This document shows positions 7,212 through 15,761 of a stretch of 35,951 bases of DNA, in pieces. The translations under genes and the position numbers were made by a program. Origin of the DNA: Planctomycetota bacterium (GTDB lineage: Bacteria > Planctomycetota > Brocadiia > Brocadiales > Brocadiaceae); NCBI GenBank assembly GCA_023261485.1, contig JAHFOY010000013.1, forward strand, positions 1 to 35,951, written 5' to 3'. Numbering within the stretch: the first letter of the stretch is position 1; every line of letters begins with the position of its first letter. The notes below the pieces were generated by a model. It was not told where the DNA came from. It saw nothing but the letters and a program-made list of their open reading frames with translations, and did no database searches.

Positions 7212-8894
7212 ATGTCGTTTTCAAAACCAAATGCATCAGCAGCGACACGTACAAAAAACAGAACACCCAATGACAGAACACCCGCTAGCGGTATGTGTTC
7301 GGTTTGCGTGGATGATTGTCCGGGTTTTTGCGAGATTGGAAAATCTGCCTTTAGGGCTTCGGAAAATTTGTATCCACAACCCTTTGGAACTATTACAGCC
7401 GGGGCAGACAAGGAATATCCCGTAGATTTTTCACACTTAAATATCATGGGTACGGCTGTTGGAGCAGTTGGAATTGAGGCTGACAGCGACAAGGCAATTT
7501 TTGAGAACGTAAACGCGGAAACAAGGCTGGGGAAAGACAAGGGAATTAAATTAAGATTACCAATAATGATTCCCGGTCTGGGTTCGACAAACGTTGCAAA
7601 AACGCATTGGGACGGACTGGCTATTGGTTCTGCAATTTCTGGTACCGGATTGACTATTGGTGAAAACGTAGGCGGCATGGACGTTAATACCAAGTTGGAA
7701 AATGGAAAAATAACCCACTGCCCCGATATCGAATATCGTGTAAAAACCTTTCAGAATTGGCAGAAGGACGGTTATGGAATCATTGTAATGCAAGAAAACG
7801 TCGAGGACAGCCGATTAGGCGTACTTGAGTACGGTATAAATAAATTAGGCGTCCAGGCGGTAGAAATGAAGTGGGGGCAAGGCGCCAAGGATATTGGCGG
7901 AGAAGTTAAGATTAATAATCTCGAAAAGGCAAGATTGTTAAGAGACCGCGGCTATATTGTGCTCCCTGATCCGTATGACAATGCAGTAGCTTCTGTCTTT
8001 GGCAAGGCATTCAAGGAATTCGAAAGACACTCCAGGGTTGGAATGGTCAATGAAGAGGGATTTGTAAAGAGGGTCGAAGCGTTAAGGAAGGCAGGCGCAA
8101 AATATGTTTTCCTGAAGACGGGTGCTTACAGACCCGCTGACCTTGCAAGGGCGGTTCGTTATTGTTCTATTGCCGGAGTCGATGTATTAACAGTAGATGG
8201 CGCTGGCGGTGGAACAGGCATGAGCCCCTGGCATATGATGAATGAATGGGGAGTGCCAACCTTGTACATCGCCGCTCTTACTTATAATTATGTGCATAAA
8301 TTAGCATCAAAGGGGCAGTACGTTCCGGATATTATCCTTGCAGGCGGTTTTGCCTTTGAGGATGACATCTTTAAGGCTATGGCACTCGGCGCCCCTTACG
8401 TCAAGGCCGTTGGTATGGCACGCTCGCCGCTATGTGCCGCACATGTCGGGAAACTAGTCTCCGAGCAAATTAATAAAAATGCAGTAGATAAGACTATCGA
8501 ACCTTATGGCAGGACAATGGACGAGATATTCGTTTTGGCCTCCAGGGCAAAGAGGCTATTCGGTTCTAACGGCAAGGAAGTCCCGGCAGGAGCGCTTGGA
8601 GTTTATTCATATTATCAACGTTTATCACAGGGACTGCGACAATTGATGTGCGGTTCAAGAAAGTTTGCATTGGAACATTTAACAAGAAATGATATTGTAA
8701 CTCTGACACGCGAGGCCGCGGAAGTAACTGGTATAAAATATATTATGGATGCAGACAGTGAAGAGGCTGAGCAGATTCTGGCTGGAAAGGGAAAAACAGC
8801 TAAAGCGAAAACAGTTGTAAAGTCAACACCAAAGCAAAAATCAAAGCCAAAAGCAACTCCGAAACCTAAGGCAAAGGGCAAGGCGAAAAAATAG
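7212..8894 (+). CDS. Glutamate-synthase-like FMN-binding oxidoreductase with N-terminal Cys cluster and Lys-rich tail
   Basis: A 560-residue protein. From about residue 45 to 500 it matches the FMN/synthase domain of glutamate synthase (TIM barrel). Phosphate- and FMN-binding signatures are VDGAGGGTGMSPW, IILAGGFAFEDDIFKAMALG and VKAVGMARSPL. It lacks the amidotransferase domain and the usual Cys triad of the synthase 3Fe-4S cluster. Instead it has a compact N-terminal motif C29-x2-C32-x3-C36-x3-C40 (CSVCVDDCPGFC), a plausible iron-sulfur ligand set. The last 30 or so residues are almost only Lys, Pro, Ala, Thr and Ser. Stand-alone proteins of this type are often annotated as glutamate synthase, but the substrate is unproven. 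No small-subunit gene is adjacent, and it has its own promoter. Confidence 0.88.
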   Translation: MSFSKPNASAATRTKNRTPNDRTPASGMCSVCVDDCPGFCEIGKSAFRASENLYPQPFGTITAGADKEYPVDFSHLNIMGTAVGAVGIEADSDKAIFENVNAETRLGKDKGIKLRLPIMIPGLGSTNVAKTHWDGLAIGSAISGTGLTIGENVGGMDVNTKLENGKITHCPDIEYRVKTFQNWQKDGYGIIVMQENVEDSRLGVLEYGINKLGVQAVEMKWGQGAKDIGGEVKINNLEKARLLRDRGYIVLPDPYDNAVASVFGKAFKEFERHSRVGMVNEEGFVKRVEALRKAGAKYVFLKTGAYRPADLARAVRYCSIAGVDVLTVDGAGGGTGMSPWHMMNEWGVPTLYIAALTYNYVHKLASKGQYVPDIILAGGFAFEDDIFKAMALGAPYVKAVGMARSPLCAAHVGKLVSEQINKNAVDKTIEPYGRTMDEIFVLASRAKRLFGSNGKEVPAGALGVYSYYQRLSQGLRQLMCGSRKFALEHLTRNDIVTLTREAAEVTGIKYIMDADSEEAEQILAGKGKTAKAKTVVKSTPKQKSKPKATPKPKAKGKAKK

Positions 8895-8918
8895 GTACAT
8901 TTATTTCTAATTCTCTGG

Positions 8919-8946
8919 TTGAAAAAAAATACAAAGAGAATATAAT
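8919..8946 (+). promoter_or_regulatory. Predicted sigma-70-type promoter of the small secreted protein gene
   Basis: TTGAAA (8919-8924), 16 nt, then perfect TATAAT (8941-8946). The predicted start is near 8953, giving a leader of about 45 nt. A strong ribosome site AAAGGAG (8985-8991) lies 6 nt before ATG 8998. Confidence 0.65.
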
Positions 8947-8997
8947 GATTTAACTTTAATGATGCAGTCGGCACACATTTAAAGAAAGGAGATAGCT

Positions 8998-9414
8998 ATG
9001 AGTAAGAAATGGATTACGCTATGTTTGGCGGGATGTTTTGGCGTAGTGTTAGGAATAGCAGGAATGGGTTCATCTTCTGCGTATGCAGCGGAAGGTAAAA
9101 AATTGGCTATGGAGGGTGCGGTTTTTGATCTTAAAGCCTCATCATCACTAACAGTTTATGGATATGTATCGGATAAGGCATTTCATCCTGTTTCTGATGC
9201 GAAAGTAACGGCAAAGCCTTTAAAAGGCGCATCGCAGTCAGCTACATCTGAAAGTAACGGTGGTTATATTCTTAACGTTGAGCCTGGCCAGACCTATACT
9301 TTAAGCGCCAGCAAGGTCGGGTTGGGGAGCTCCAAGAGAATAAAACTTAATATAAAGAAAGGCGAAGAAAGCGATTTCATTGTCAATTTCCAGTTTAAAA
9401 AGATAGAGAGATAA
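8998..9414 (+). CDS. Small secreted protein with carboxypeptidase-regulatory-like domain
   Basis: A 138-residue exported protein. It has a signal peptide (MSKKWITLCLAGCFGVVLGI, cleavage probably after AYA-A near residue 31), then a single beta-sandwich of the carboxypeptidase regulatory-like type (about 50-135). Hallmarks are LTVYGYVSDKAFHPVSDAKV, SNGGYILNVEPGQTYTLSAS and a closing basic strand. Such domains are usually extracellular binding or structural modules without catalysis. The gene stands alone with its own promoter (8919-8946) and terminator (9452-9496), so it may be well expressed. No partner can be assigned. Confidence 0.82.
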   Translation: MSKKWITLCLAGCFGVVLGIAGMGSSSAYAAEGKKLAMEGAVFDLKASSSLTVYGYVSDKAFHPVSDAKVTAKPLKGASQSATSESNGGYILNVEPGQTYTLSASKVGLGSSKRIKLNIKKGEESDFIVNFQFKKIER

Positions 9415-9451
9415 AATTTCTAATAAATAATTGTCTCAGAATTTTTCATTT

Positions 9452-9496
9452 AAAGGGTTTTTCGGTATCTTTCAGGGTATAGAAAAACCCTTTTTT
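9452..9496 (+). terminator. Intrinsic terminator
   Basis: A perfect 12-bp stem: AAAGGGTTTTTC (9452-9463) pairs with GAAAAACCCTTT (9482-9493) across an 18-nt loop, and the descending arm runs into six T (9491-9496). It is 37 nt after the stop of the small secreted protein and ends only 7 nt before the next start codon. Confidence 0.85.
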
Positions 9497-9503
9497 ATTC
9501 ATT

Positions 9504-10892
9504 ATGGAATATAAAAAAACTATCCCAAAGGTTGCGGTATTTCTGCTGGTTTGCCTGCTGGCGACTTTTTCTTATGCTTCAGAAACAAATGGTCCAACAA
9601 CTAAAAAGATCCCCCCGTCATTTCTCCTCATAACCGTAGATACTCTGAGCGTCTACCGTCTGCCGTTTTACGGTTACAAAAGGAGTACCGCTCCTTTTTT
9701 AGGAAAGCTGGCCGAGCATGGAATTGTTTTCAACAATGCTTACAGTACCTCATCATGGACAGTTCCTGCGGTGACTTCTTTGGTAACCGGTGTATATCCA
9801 TCCTCGCATGGAATAATGCGAGGATCCGTTAAAAATGGGCATATTTACAAACAAGCACCTGTTCCAAAAAAATTACCTAATTTACCGGAACAACTGAAAG
9901 CGCTGGGATATCGTACATACGCTGTAACTGCCAACTATCATCTTACGAAAGAACTTGGCTTTGGACGCGGGTTTGACCGATATGCCTGTGTCGGGTTTTG
10001 TGCCGCAGAAAAAGTCAATAGCTTCTTTCTAAAATGGAAGCGCGAAATCGAATCACAAAAGGGACCTGTTTTTATCTGGCTACATTACTTTGATCCTCAT
10101 ATCCCTTACATAGGACGGCAACCATGGCTGAAACAATATCAAAACGACGAAACGGAAGAGGAGTCCGGTATGGTTAGTTCTTTATTACGCCCCGTACAGA
10201 TGCGCCAGACGATCAAAAATAAAGGGCAGCGCATTCTGACATTGGCTAAATCACATTACGATTCGGAAATTAACTATTGTGACGAGCAAATCAATAAACT
10301 GTTCCAGGAATTCCCGTCGCTGGAACAATATGTCATGGTTTTCACTGCCGACCATGGGGAAGAATTCATGGAACACGGCAGGCTCGGCCATGCCAGAAAT
10401 CTCTACAATAATACCGTACGCATTCCACTCTTCATACGGCTGCCTGGCATAACATCCATCGCGAATTCCAAAGAAGTGGCTAGCCTTATAGATGTTGCTC
10501 CTACCTTGCTGGGCATTGCAGGAGGCAAAGCGCCTCTATCCTGGCAGGGACGTGCATTGATTGATCAGAAAGGACAAGTTTCTCCGCGAGAAGAAAGATA
10601 TGTACTTGCCCAACTCAATAATGGCATTGCTCCTCCATTGAATGCCCTTATTGGGTCAAACTGGAAACTGGTTATTAATGATAAAACCCAGTCCAAAGAA
10701 CTTTACAATCTCACGAATGACCCCGCGGAACGGAACAACCTGGTGACTTTACAACCCGAAAAAACCCAGCAGCAGAATGAAATCCTTCAGAAACTTGTTC
10801 TTTCCTTACCACCAGCTCCCAAGACAGGCGAGAAAAAACCACTTCAGAAAGACAAAGAAGAAATGCTGCGAAGCCTCGGTTATATACAGTAG
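9504..10892 (+). CDS. Secreted sulfatase-fold (alkaline phosphatase superfamily) hydrolase
   Basis: A 462-residue protein with a signal peptide (about residues 1-26) and a sulfatase/phosphotransferase fold. Visible landmarks are TVDTLS (D46, metal ligand), SSWTVPAVTSLVTGVYPSSHG (about 83-103), FTADHGEEFMEHG (D283, H284), a further His in RLGHARN (H296), and the C-terminal LYNLTNDPAERNNL typical of sulfatases. The position of the formylglycine precursor Cys/Ser in C/S-x-P-x-R is Thr86 here, and the Arg is Val, so conventional activation is unlikely. Thr is the nucleophile in related phosphotransferases, so phosphate-ester or phosphoglycol chemistry is possible. It opens the glycan gene cluster. 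There is no clear ribosome site, because the start sits directly behind a terminator. Confidence 0.85.
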   Translation: MEYKKTIPKVAVFLLVCLLATFSYASETNGPTTKKIPPSFLLITVDTLSVYRLPFYGYKRSTAPFLGKLAEHGIVFNNAYSTSSWTVPAVTSLVTGVYPSSHGIMRGSVKNGHIYKQAPVPKKLPNLPEQLKALGYRTYAVTANYHLTKELGFGRGFDRYACVGFCAAEKVNSFFLKWKREIESQKGPVFIWLHYFDPHIPYIGRQPWLKQYQNDETEEESGMVSSLLRPVQMRQTIKNKGQRILTLAKSHYDSEINYCDEQINKLFQEFPSLEQYVMVFTADHGEEFMEHGRLGHARNLYNNTVRIPLFIRLPGITSIANSKEVASLIDVAPTLLGIAGGKAPLSWQGRALIDQKGQVSPREERYVLAQLNNGIAPPLNALIGSNWKLVINDKTQSKELYNLTNDPAERNNLVTLQPEKTQQQNEILQKLVLSLPPAPKTGEKKPLQKDKEEMLRSLGYIQ

Positions 10893-10937
10893 AAAACTGT
10901 TTTTTCCCTTTGGCAGAAGTTTCTAATATTCAAAAAC

Positions 10938-12656
10938 GTGTGCAATAATCAGCCATCTCTTCCATACTTCATTTACTTAACGAAATTCCGCACCCTGCTC
11001 TTTTCCCTGATTGTTTTCTCTTCCTTTACTATTTTTTATAATCTGGGCAGTAACAGCCTTCATAATGGAGACGAAGCGCTTTATGCCATTATTTCGCGGG
11101 AAATGTTAATTACAGGAGATTGGCTCACTCCACATGTCCAGGGAAAACCCTGTTTTAACAAACCTCCTTTGAAATTCTGGATGACGGCATTGTGCTTTCG
11201 TTTCTTTGGAACTTCCGAATGGGTAATCCGGTTTTGGTCAGCCTCATCTGCCGTAGCATGTGTCTTCTTTACTGTTTTGCTGGCAAAAGAACTATTCGGT
11301 GAGAAGGCGGCTCTATGGTCGGGGTTTTCTCTCGCAACATGTTTTCATTTTATTTATGAACATTGCGCCAAAACTGGCGAAATGGATGCCATTCTGTTAT
11401 TTTTCCTGGTAAGCAGTTTGTACCTGTTGATTCGCAGTGAGAAAAAACCCCATTTATTATTGATAAGCTTATCCATTATGGGGTTAGCATCGCTTACTAA
11501 GAATTTTGCCGGCTTTTTGCCATTTGGAATTGGTTTCCTGTATCTGCTAGTCACCGGGAAATGGAGGAATTACAGCGCCTCCAGCATCATTCAATCTATT
11601 CTCTCGTTCCTGGTTATTTCTGCCGGCTGGATTATTGCAATGATACTGATACACAAGCAGGTATTTTTTAATGAATTTTTTATCCAACAGGTTTATAACC
11701 GGGCAACTTCAACAGAATACGGTATGGGAGTAAATGAGGCGCGGAGTTTAACCGGTGGAATTCTCTTTGTCGGAAAAACAATGCTAAAAGGTTTTTATCC
11801 CTGGTCATTACTGATGCTGCCGTGTTTGGTCTGGGCATTTTTTCAAATCCCGCAATGGAGGAAAGACCGTCGAATTCTCCCGTTTATATGGCTGGTAAGT
11901 TTCGGAACTATACTTCTTTTTTTTAAAAACAAACTACACTGGTATTTATTGCCGATGTACCCGGCTGCTTCTGTCCTGATAGGGAAATTCTTCACGGAGG
12001 CATTCTCTGAAACCAAAATTAGCTGGAAGAACACACTATCTTGTGTATTCCTGTCTTACGGATTTTTTCTCTTGCTTCCAAACTGCTGTTACGATCTCTT
12101 TTCTCTCAGGGCAGTAGATTCAAGGGTTTCCACATTGATACTAAATCCACATCCTGTAATCGCCCTCTTATTGGCTGTAAGCAGTATCGTAATCTGGATA
12201 GTTATCGCCGGAAGATATTCTCGTCTGGTTCAATATGCTATTCCCATAGTATTGCTGGTTTACGCTATGGCATTCGTCATACTCCCCTTACGATATGCCT
12301 CACATCGGTCAGAAATCCAAAAATTAACTATGGCAATTGCGCAACAGACTCGAACCTCCGAACGCACACTTTATTTTTGGGGTATACCTGAAACTGTTTT
12401 TGAACGCTCGGATTTACTTTGGAATCCCTCAAAAATAGCAAAATGGTACTTCAGTATCATACCAAATATACACATTTCTTTTTTAACAACCGACAAACAA
12501 GATATATGCCAACGGTTGAAAATGGAAGACGACAACCTGTTTCTTATGACCGCTCAGTATTACCAACAAATCCAATCTGCTTGTTCCCATCAGGTTCTGG
12601 CAACCCAGGCTGTCCGTGGGAAAACTTACGTCCTTGTAAGTCCCGTAAAAAAATGA
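10938..12656 (+). CDS. ArnT/PMT-family membrane glycosyltransferase
   Basis: A 572-residue polytopic protein (about ten or more hydrophobic segments) starting at GTG. The first extracytoplasmic loop has the family signature GDEALYAIISREMLITGDWL followed by GKPCFNKPPLKFW, where the acidic residues after the first helix are catalytic in ArnT/PMT-type GT-C enzymes. These enzymes transfer a sugar from a polyprenyl phosphate carrier to lipid A, protein or glycan on the periplasmic side. Aminoarabinose itself cannot be assumed, because no arn pathway genes are nearby. It lies 45 nt after the sulfatase-fold gene and probably modifies the surface glycan made by the downstream genes. Confidence 0.88.
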   Translation: MCNNQPSLPYFIYLTKFRTLLFSLIVFSSFTIFYNLGSNSLHNGDEALYAIISREMLITGDWLTPHVQGKPCFNKPPLKFWMTALCFRFFGTSEWVIRFWSASSAVACVFFTVLLAKELFGEKAALWSGFSLATCFHFIYEHCAKTGEMDAILLFFLVSSLYLLIRSEKKPHLLLISLSIMGLASLTKNFAGFLPFGIGFLYLLVTGKWRNYSASSIIQSILSFLVISAGWIIAMILIHKQVFFNEFFIQQVYNRATSTEYGMGVNEARSLTGGILFVGKTMLKGFYPWSLLMLPCLVWAFFQIPQWRKDRRILPFIWLVSFGTILLFFKNKLHWYLLPMYPAASVLIGKFFTEAFSETKISWKNTLSCVFLSYGFFLLLPNCCYDLFSLRAVDSRVSTLILNPHPVIALLLAVSSIVIWIVIAGRYSRLVQYAIPIVLLVYAMAFVILPLRYASHRSEIQKLTMAIAQQTRTSERTLYFWGIPETVFERSDLLWNPSKIAKWYFSIIPNIHISFLTTDKQDICQRLKMEDDNLFLMTAQYYQQIQSACSHQVLATQAVRGKTYVLVSPVKK

Positions 12657-12739
12657 GAAAAAGGAGTACTGTTTCCTTCATGATTCTTTCAGTTTCTTGA
12701 AAAATTTCAACTAAGGCTGGAGATACATCCTGATTTATC

Positions 12740-12768
12740 TTGAGAATATGCCATGAAAGACTTATATT
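12740..12768 (+). promoter_or_regulatory. Predicted promoter placing the start at or next to an ATG (leaderless candidate)
   Basis: TTGAGA (12740-12745), 17 nt, then TATATT (12763-12768). Transcription would begin about 12774-12777, and the gene's ATG is at 12777 with no ribosome-binding site before it. This implies a leaderless or nearly leaderless mRNA. Confidence 0.55.
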
Positions 12769-12776
12769 TATTATAA

Positions 12777-14588
12777 ATGATGACCAAAATACGCCATTAT
12801 TTTCCCATCCTTTCTATTGTTTCAATCTCTTTCCTGGTTTACCTGAATGCCTTAAGTAACGGCTTTGTCTGGGACGATATGGTTTTGATTGTTGATAACG
12901 AAGGTGTCGGGAAATGGGGTTGTTTCTGGGAAAATTTTGTAAGGGATTTCTTTGATACAACTGACGATACCATTGAATTCAAATATGGTTACTACCGTCC
13001 CATTATAAGCCTCAGCTATATGATTGATTATGCCCTATGGGGAATAAAACCGTGGGGTTTTCATCTTTCAAATATGATTTTTCATACCATTAGCTGCATT
13101 TTTGTTTATTTGATATTTAATGCATTATTTCGCAATCGTTATGCCTCTGTCGTTACTTCTCTACTGTTTGCCTGCCACCCCATTCATACCGAATCAGTAA
13201 CGTGGATATCCGGCCGTACTGATGTCACTGCGGGCATGTTTTTTTTATCTGCTTTTTACTTATACCAAAGAACAATAAAGCCTCTGCTAACAAACGAAAA
13301 TACTCGTCTCTTGAACAGCCCGGAAGCGCTAAAACTGGTTTTTAAACAAGGCAAGGTTTTTTATGCATGTTCTGTCGTTTTATTTGTAATCGCTATGCTT
13401 TGTAAAGAGATGGCAGCAACGCTACCCTTTCTAATAATTGCTTATACTTATTACTTTGCAGGATTGAGGAACGGAAGGCAATATAAAATATCATTGCTCT
13501 TAAGTACGCCTTATTTTTTTATCATCCTTTTATACGGCCTCATCCGGTTTTTTATTTTAGGGATCCATACCGTTGTCAATCCGGGCGGGGAGGAAATGAC
13601 AGGCTTTTATCCAACGGCAATTTCATTTATAAAAACTATCTTGCTTTACTTATTCAAACTCGCTTACCCCGTCCGCCTGAGCGCATATATTCAGAATCCC
13701 ATGTCTTTTTCCGTATCCGAACCTACAGTTATTTTATCCATCTTTGGCGTCGCTTTTCTTATTTTTTTGATTGTGTGGTTGAAAAAACGATGGGCTACTA
13801 TGTCTTTTTTAATACTTTTTTATTTGGTAACGTTGTTGCCGCTATCCAATTTCGTTCGTATCTCGGCGCCGTGGGATATGGGTTTTGTTACCGCAGAAAG
13901 GTTTTTATATATCCCTTCCCTTGCATTTTGTGGAATAACTTCGGCATTGCTGTCCCGGGGATGGGAAATTGGGAGGCTAAAATATATAACTATCCCAATT
14001 CTCATCGTACTCCTGGTTTTTTATTCAGGCAAAACTCTTCTCCGAAATAATGACTGGGTGGACGAAAAGACCTTCTTCATAAAAACACTTACTGATGCGC
14101 CGAAGGCGGCATTGCTTCACCATGCATTAGGAAATGTATACGTCAGAGAAGAAAAATATGAAAAAGCGCTGGATTACTACAAAGAATCACTCAGATTGTA
14201 TCCCTTATATCATGCAGCATATAATAATATTGGCACGATATACAGCAAAAGTGGACTTTTTGATCAGGCAATAACCGCATTTAAAGAAGCTATAAAGATA
14301 AACCCCGATTATGTCCAGTCCCATTTTAACCTTGGAACAATGTATTACCAAAAAGGGATGATACAGAACGCCTCCGATGAATTTAAAAAAGTTCTCAAAC
14401 TTAACAAAAATTATGTAAAGGCGCATAATAATTTAGGTATAATTTATGCAGAAAACGGGCAGTTAAACGAAGCCATTTCTGAATTCGAAGAAGTACTTAG
14501 GCTTGACCCCCACAACGAAAAGGCAAGAAACAATCTGGCAATAATCAAAGAAGAACTGGCAAACAATTCTCCCGATAAAAATTTATAA
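12777..14588 (+). CDS. TMTC-like membrane transferase with C-terminal TPR repeats
   Basis: A 603-residue protein. The first 430 or so residues are polytopic GT-C-type membrane sequence, with the early loop GFVWDDMVLIVDNEG carrying the paired Asp residues expected for catalysis and YYRPIISLSYMIDYALWG soon after. Residues from about 440 to the end form four or five tetratricopeptide repeats (ALLHHALGNVYVREEKYEKA, AAYNNIGTIYSKSGLFDQAI, SHFNLGTMYYQKGMIQNASD, AHNNLGIIYAENGQLNEAIS). This layout matches TMTC-type O-mannosyltransferases and their bacterial relatives. Substrate and sugar are unknown. The TPR part probably docks an acceptor protein or partner enzyme in the periplasm. The gene has its own predicted promoter within the cluster. 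Confidence 0.85.
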   Translation: MMTKIRHYFPILSIVSISFLVYLNALSNGFVWDDMVLIVDNEGVGKWGCFWENFVRDFFDTTDDTIEFKYGYYRPIISLSYMIDYALWGIKPWGFHLSNMIFHTISCIFVYLIFNALFRNRYASVVTSLLFACHPIHTESVTWISGRTDVTAGMFFLSAFYLYQRTIKPLLTNENTRLLNSPEALKLVFKQGKVFYACSVVLFVIAMLCKEMAATLPFLIIAYTYYFAGLRNGRQYKISLLLSTPYFFIILLYGLIRFFILGIHTVVNPGGEEMTGFYPTAISFIKTILLYLFKLAYPVRLSAYIQNPMSFSVSEPTVILSIFGVAFLIFLIVWLKKRWATMSFLILFYLVTLLPLSNFVRISAPWDMGFVTAERFLYIPSLAFCGITSALLSRGWEIGRLKYITIPILIVLLVFYSGKTLLRNNDWVDEKTFFIKTLTDAPKAALLHHALGNVYVREEKYEKALDYYKESLRLYPLYHAAYNNIGTIYSKSGLFDQAITAFKEAIKINPDYVQSHFNLGTMYYQKGMIQNASDEFKKVLKLNKNYVKAHNNLGIIYAENGQLNEAISEFEEVLRLDPHNEKARNNLAIIKEELANNSPDKNL

Positions 14589-14600
14589 CGTTGGTTTTCA

Positions 14601-15755
14601 ATGAAGATTGCACTGGTAGTATATCAGTTTATAAGGGAAAAGGGCGGCGTAGAAAGTTATGTATTCAACCTATCCGGCCATCTGCTTAACCAAGGACACG
14701 AAGTTCATATATTTGCACATAAATTCACACAAGATCAGGATAAAAGGTTGCTTCTTCACCCTGTGCCTGCCGTATCCTTCTGGTCACCCTTAAAATACTG
14801 GTCGTTTGCACTAAATGCCCCTAAAATCATTAAAAAAGCGGGAATAAAATTTGATATCGTCCATGGATTTACACAAACACTATTTCAGGATATTTACCGG
14901 GTGGGAGGCGGATGCCATTGGGATTATATGATGCATACCTACCCCTTGATGCACTCTGTATTTGGCAAGATTATCATGTGCCTTAATCCCAGACATATGA
15001 GCATCCTCCTTCTTGAAAAGATCATTTTTAAAAGAAAACTCTATAAACAAGTTACTTGCATATCAGAACAATGTAAGAAAGAAATCATACATCATTACAA
15101 ATTACCTGCAAATGATATAGAGGTTGTTTATAATGGAGTTAATACTATGGTATTTACTCCTCAAAACAGGCTAAAATACAGAACCGCTATACGAGCAAAA
15201 TATAACGTAGCGCCGGATGAAATTCTTTTGCTGTTTGTTGGTTCCGGATTTAAGAGAAAAGGTTTAAAATATGTCATAGATGCATTCCCTTTGATTGACG
15301 AAGATAAAAAACTAAAACTGCTCGTCGTAGGGAAAGGAAAAGTAAGAAAGTACCAGAAACTTGCAAAAGATAATGGCATTGCCGATAAGATAATCTTTGC
15401 CGGCGTATACAAAAATATCCAGGAAATATATGCGGCAGGCGATATTTTCGTTTTTCCAAGTGAGTACGATGCCTTCGGCACTGCATGTCTGGAGGCAATG
15501 GCATCAGGACTCCCGGTTATTGCAAGCAGGGCCAGCGGCGTTTCAGAGGTCATTACACACGGCAAAGACGGTTTTGTTATTAATTACCCCATCGATGCGA
15601 AAGAAATAGCACACTATATTAATTTACTTTTAGAGGAAGGCAAAAGAAACCAAATGGGTTCTGCTGCAAGGCAAAAATCAGAGACGTATTCCTTCGAAGC
15701 TAACGTTGAAAAAACACTTCGTATCTATCAAAAGGTCATAAATATTAATTCGTAA
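14601..15755 (+). CDS. Glycosyltransferase family 4, WaaG-like
   Basis: A 384-residue GT-B enzyme starting 12 nt after the preceding gene. The N-terminal domain has GGVESYVFNLSGHLLNQGHE and the phrase IYRVGGGCHWDYM, which resembles the VYRAGDGVH segment of LPS-core transferase WaaG. The C-terminal domain binds the nucleotide sugar: LLFVGSGFKRKGLKYVIDAF, then SEYDAFGTACLEAMASGLPV, where Asp occupies the first position of the E-x7-E motif, as in many LPS-core members. It is cytoplasmic or membrane-peripheral. Together with the next gene, a WaaP-like kinase, it suggests synthesis and decoration of an LPS inner core or similar glycolipid. The exact donor sugar is not visible. Confidence 0.9.
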   Translation: MKIALVVYQFIREKGGVESYVFNLSGHLLNQGHEVHIFAHKFTQDQDKRLLLHPVPAVSFWSPLKYWSFALNAPKIIKKAGIKFDIVHGFTQTLFQDIYRVGGGCHWDYMMHTYPLMHSVFGKIIMCLNPRHMSILLLEKIIFKRKLYKQVTCISEQCKKEIIHHYKLPANDIEVVYNGVNTMVFTPQNRLKYRTAIRAKYNVAPDEILLLFVGSGFKRKGLKYVIDAFPLIDEDKKLKLLVVGKGKVRKYQKLAKDNGIADKIIFAGVYKNIQEIYAAGDIFVFPSEYDAFGTACLEAMASGLPVIASRASGVSEVITHGKDGFVINYPIDAKEIAHYINLLLEEGKRNQMGSAARQKSETYSFEANVEKTLRIYQKVININS

Positions 15756-15761
15756 AAATCC

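Noticed and set aside
8911-8940. TTCTCT/AGAGAA hairpin after the glutamate-synthase-like gene as terminator
   Set aside because: It is a short AT-rich stem with a large loop and no T-run; the same bases make a better promoter (8919-8946).
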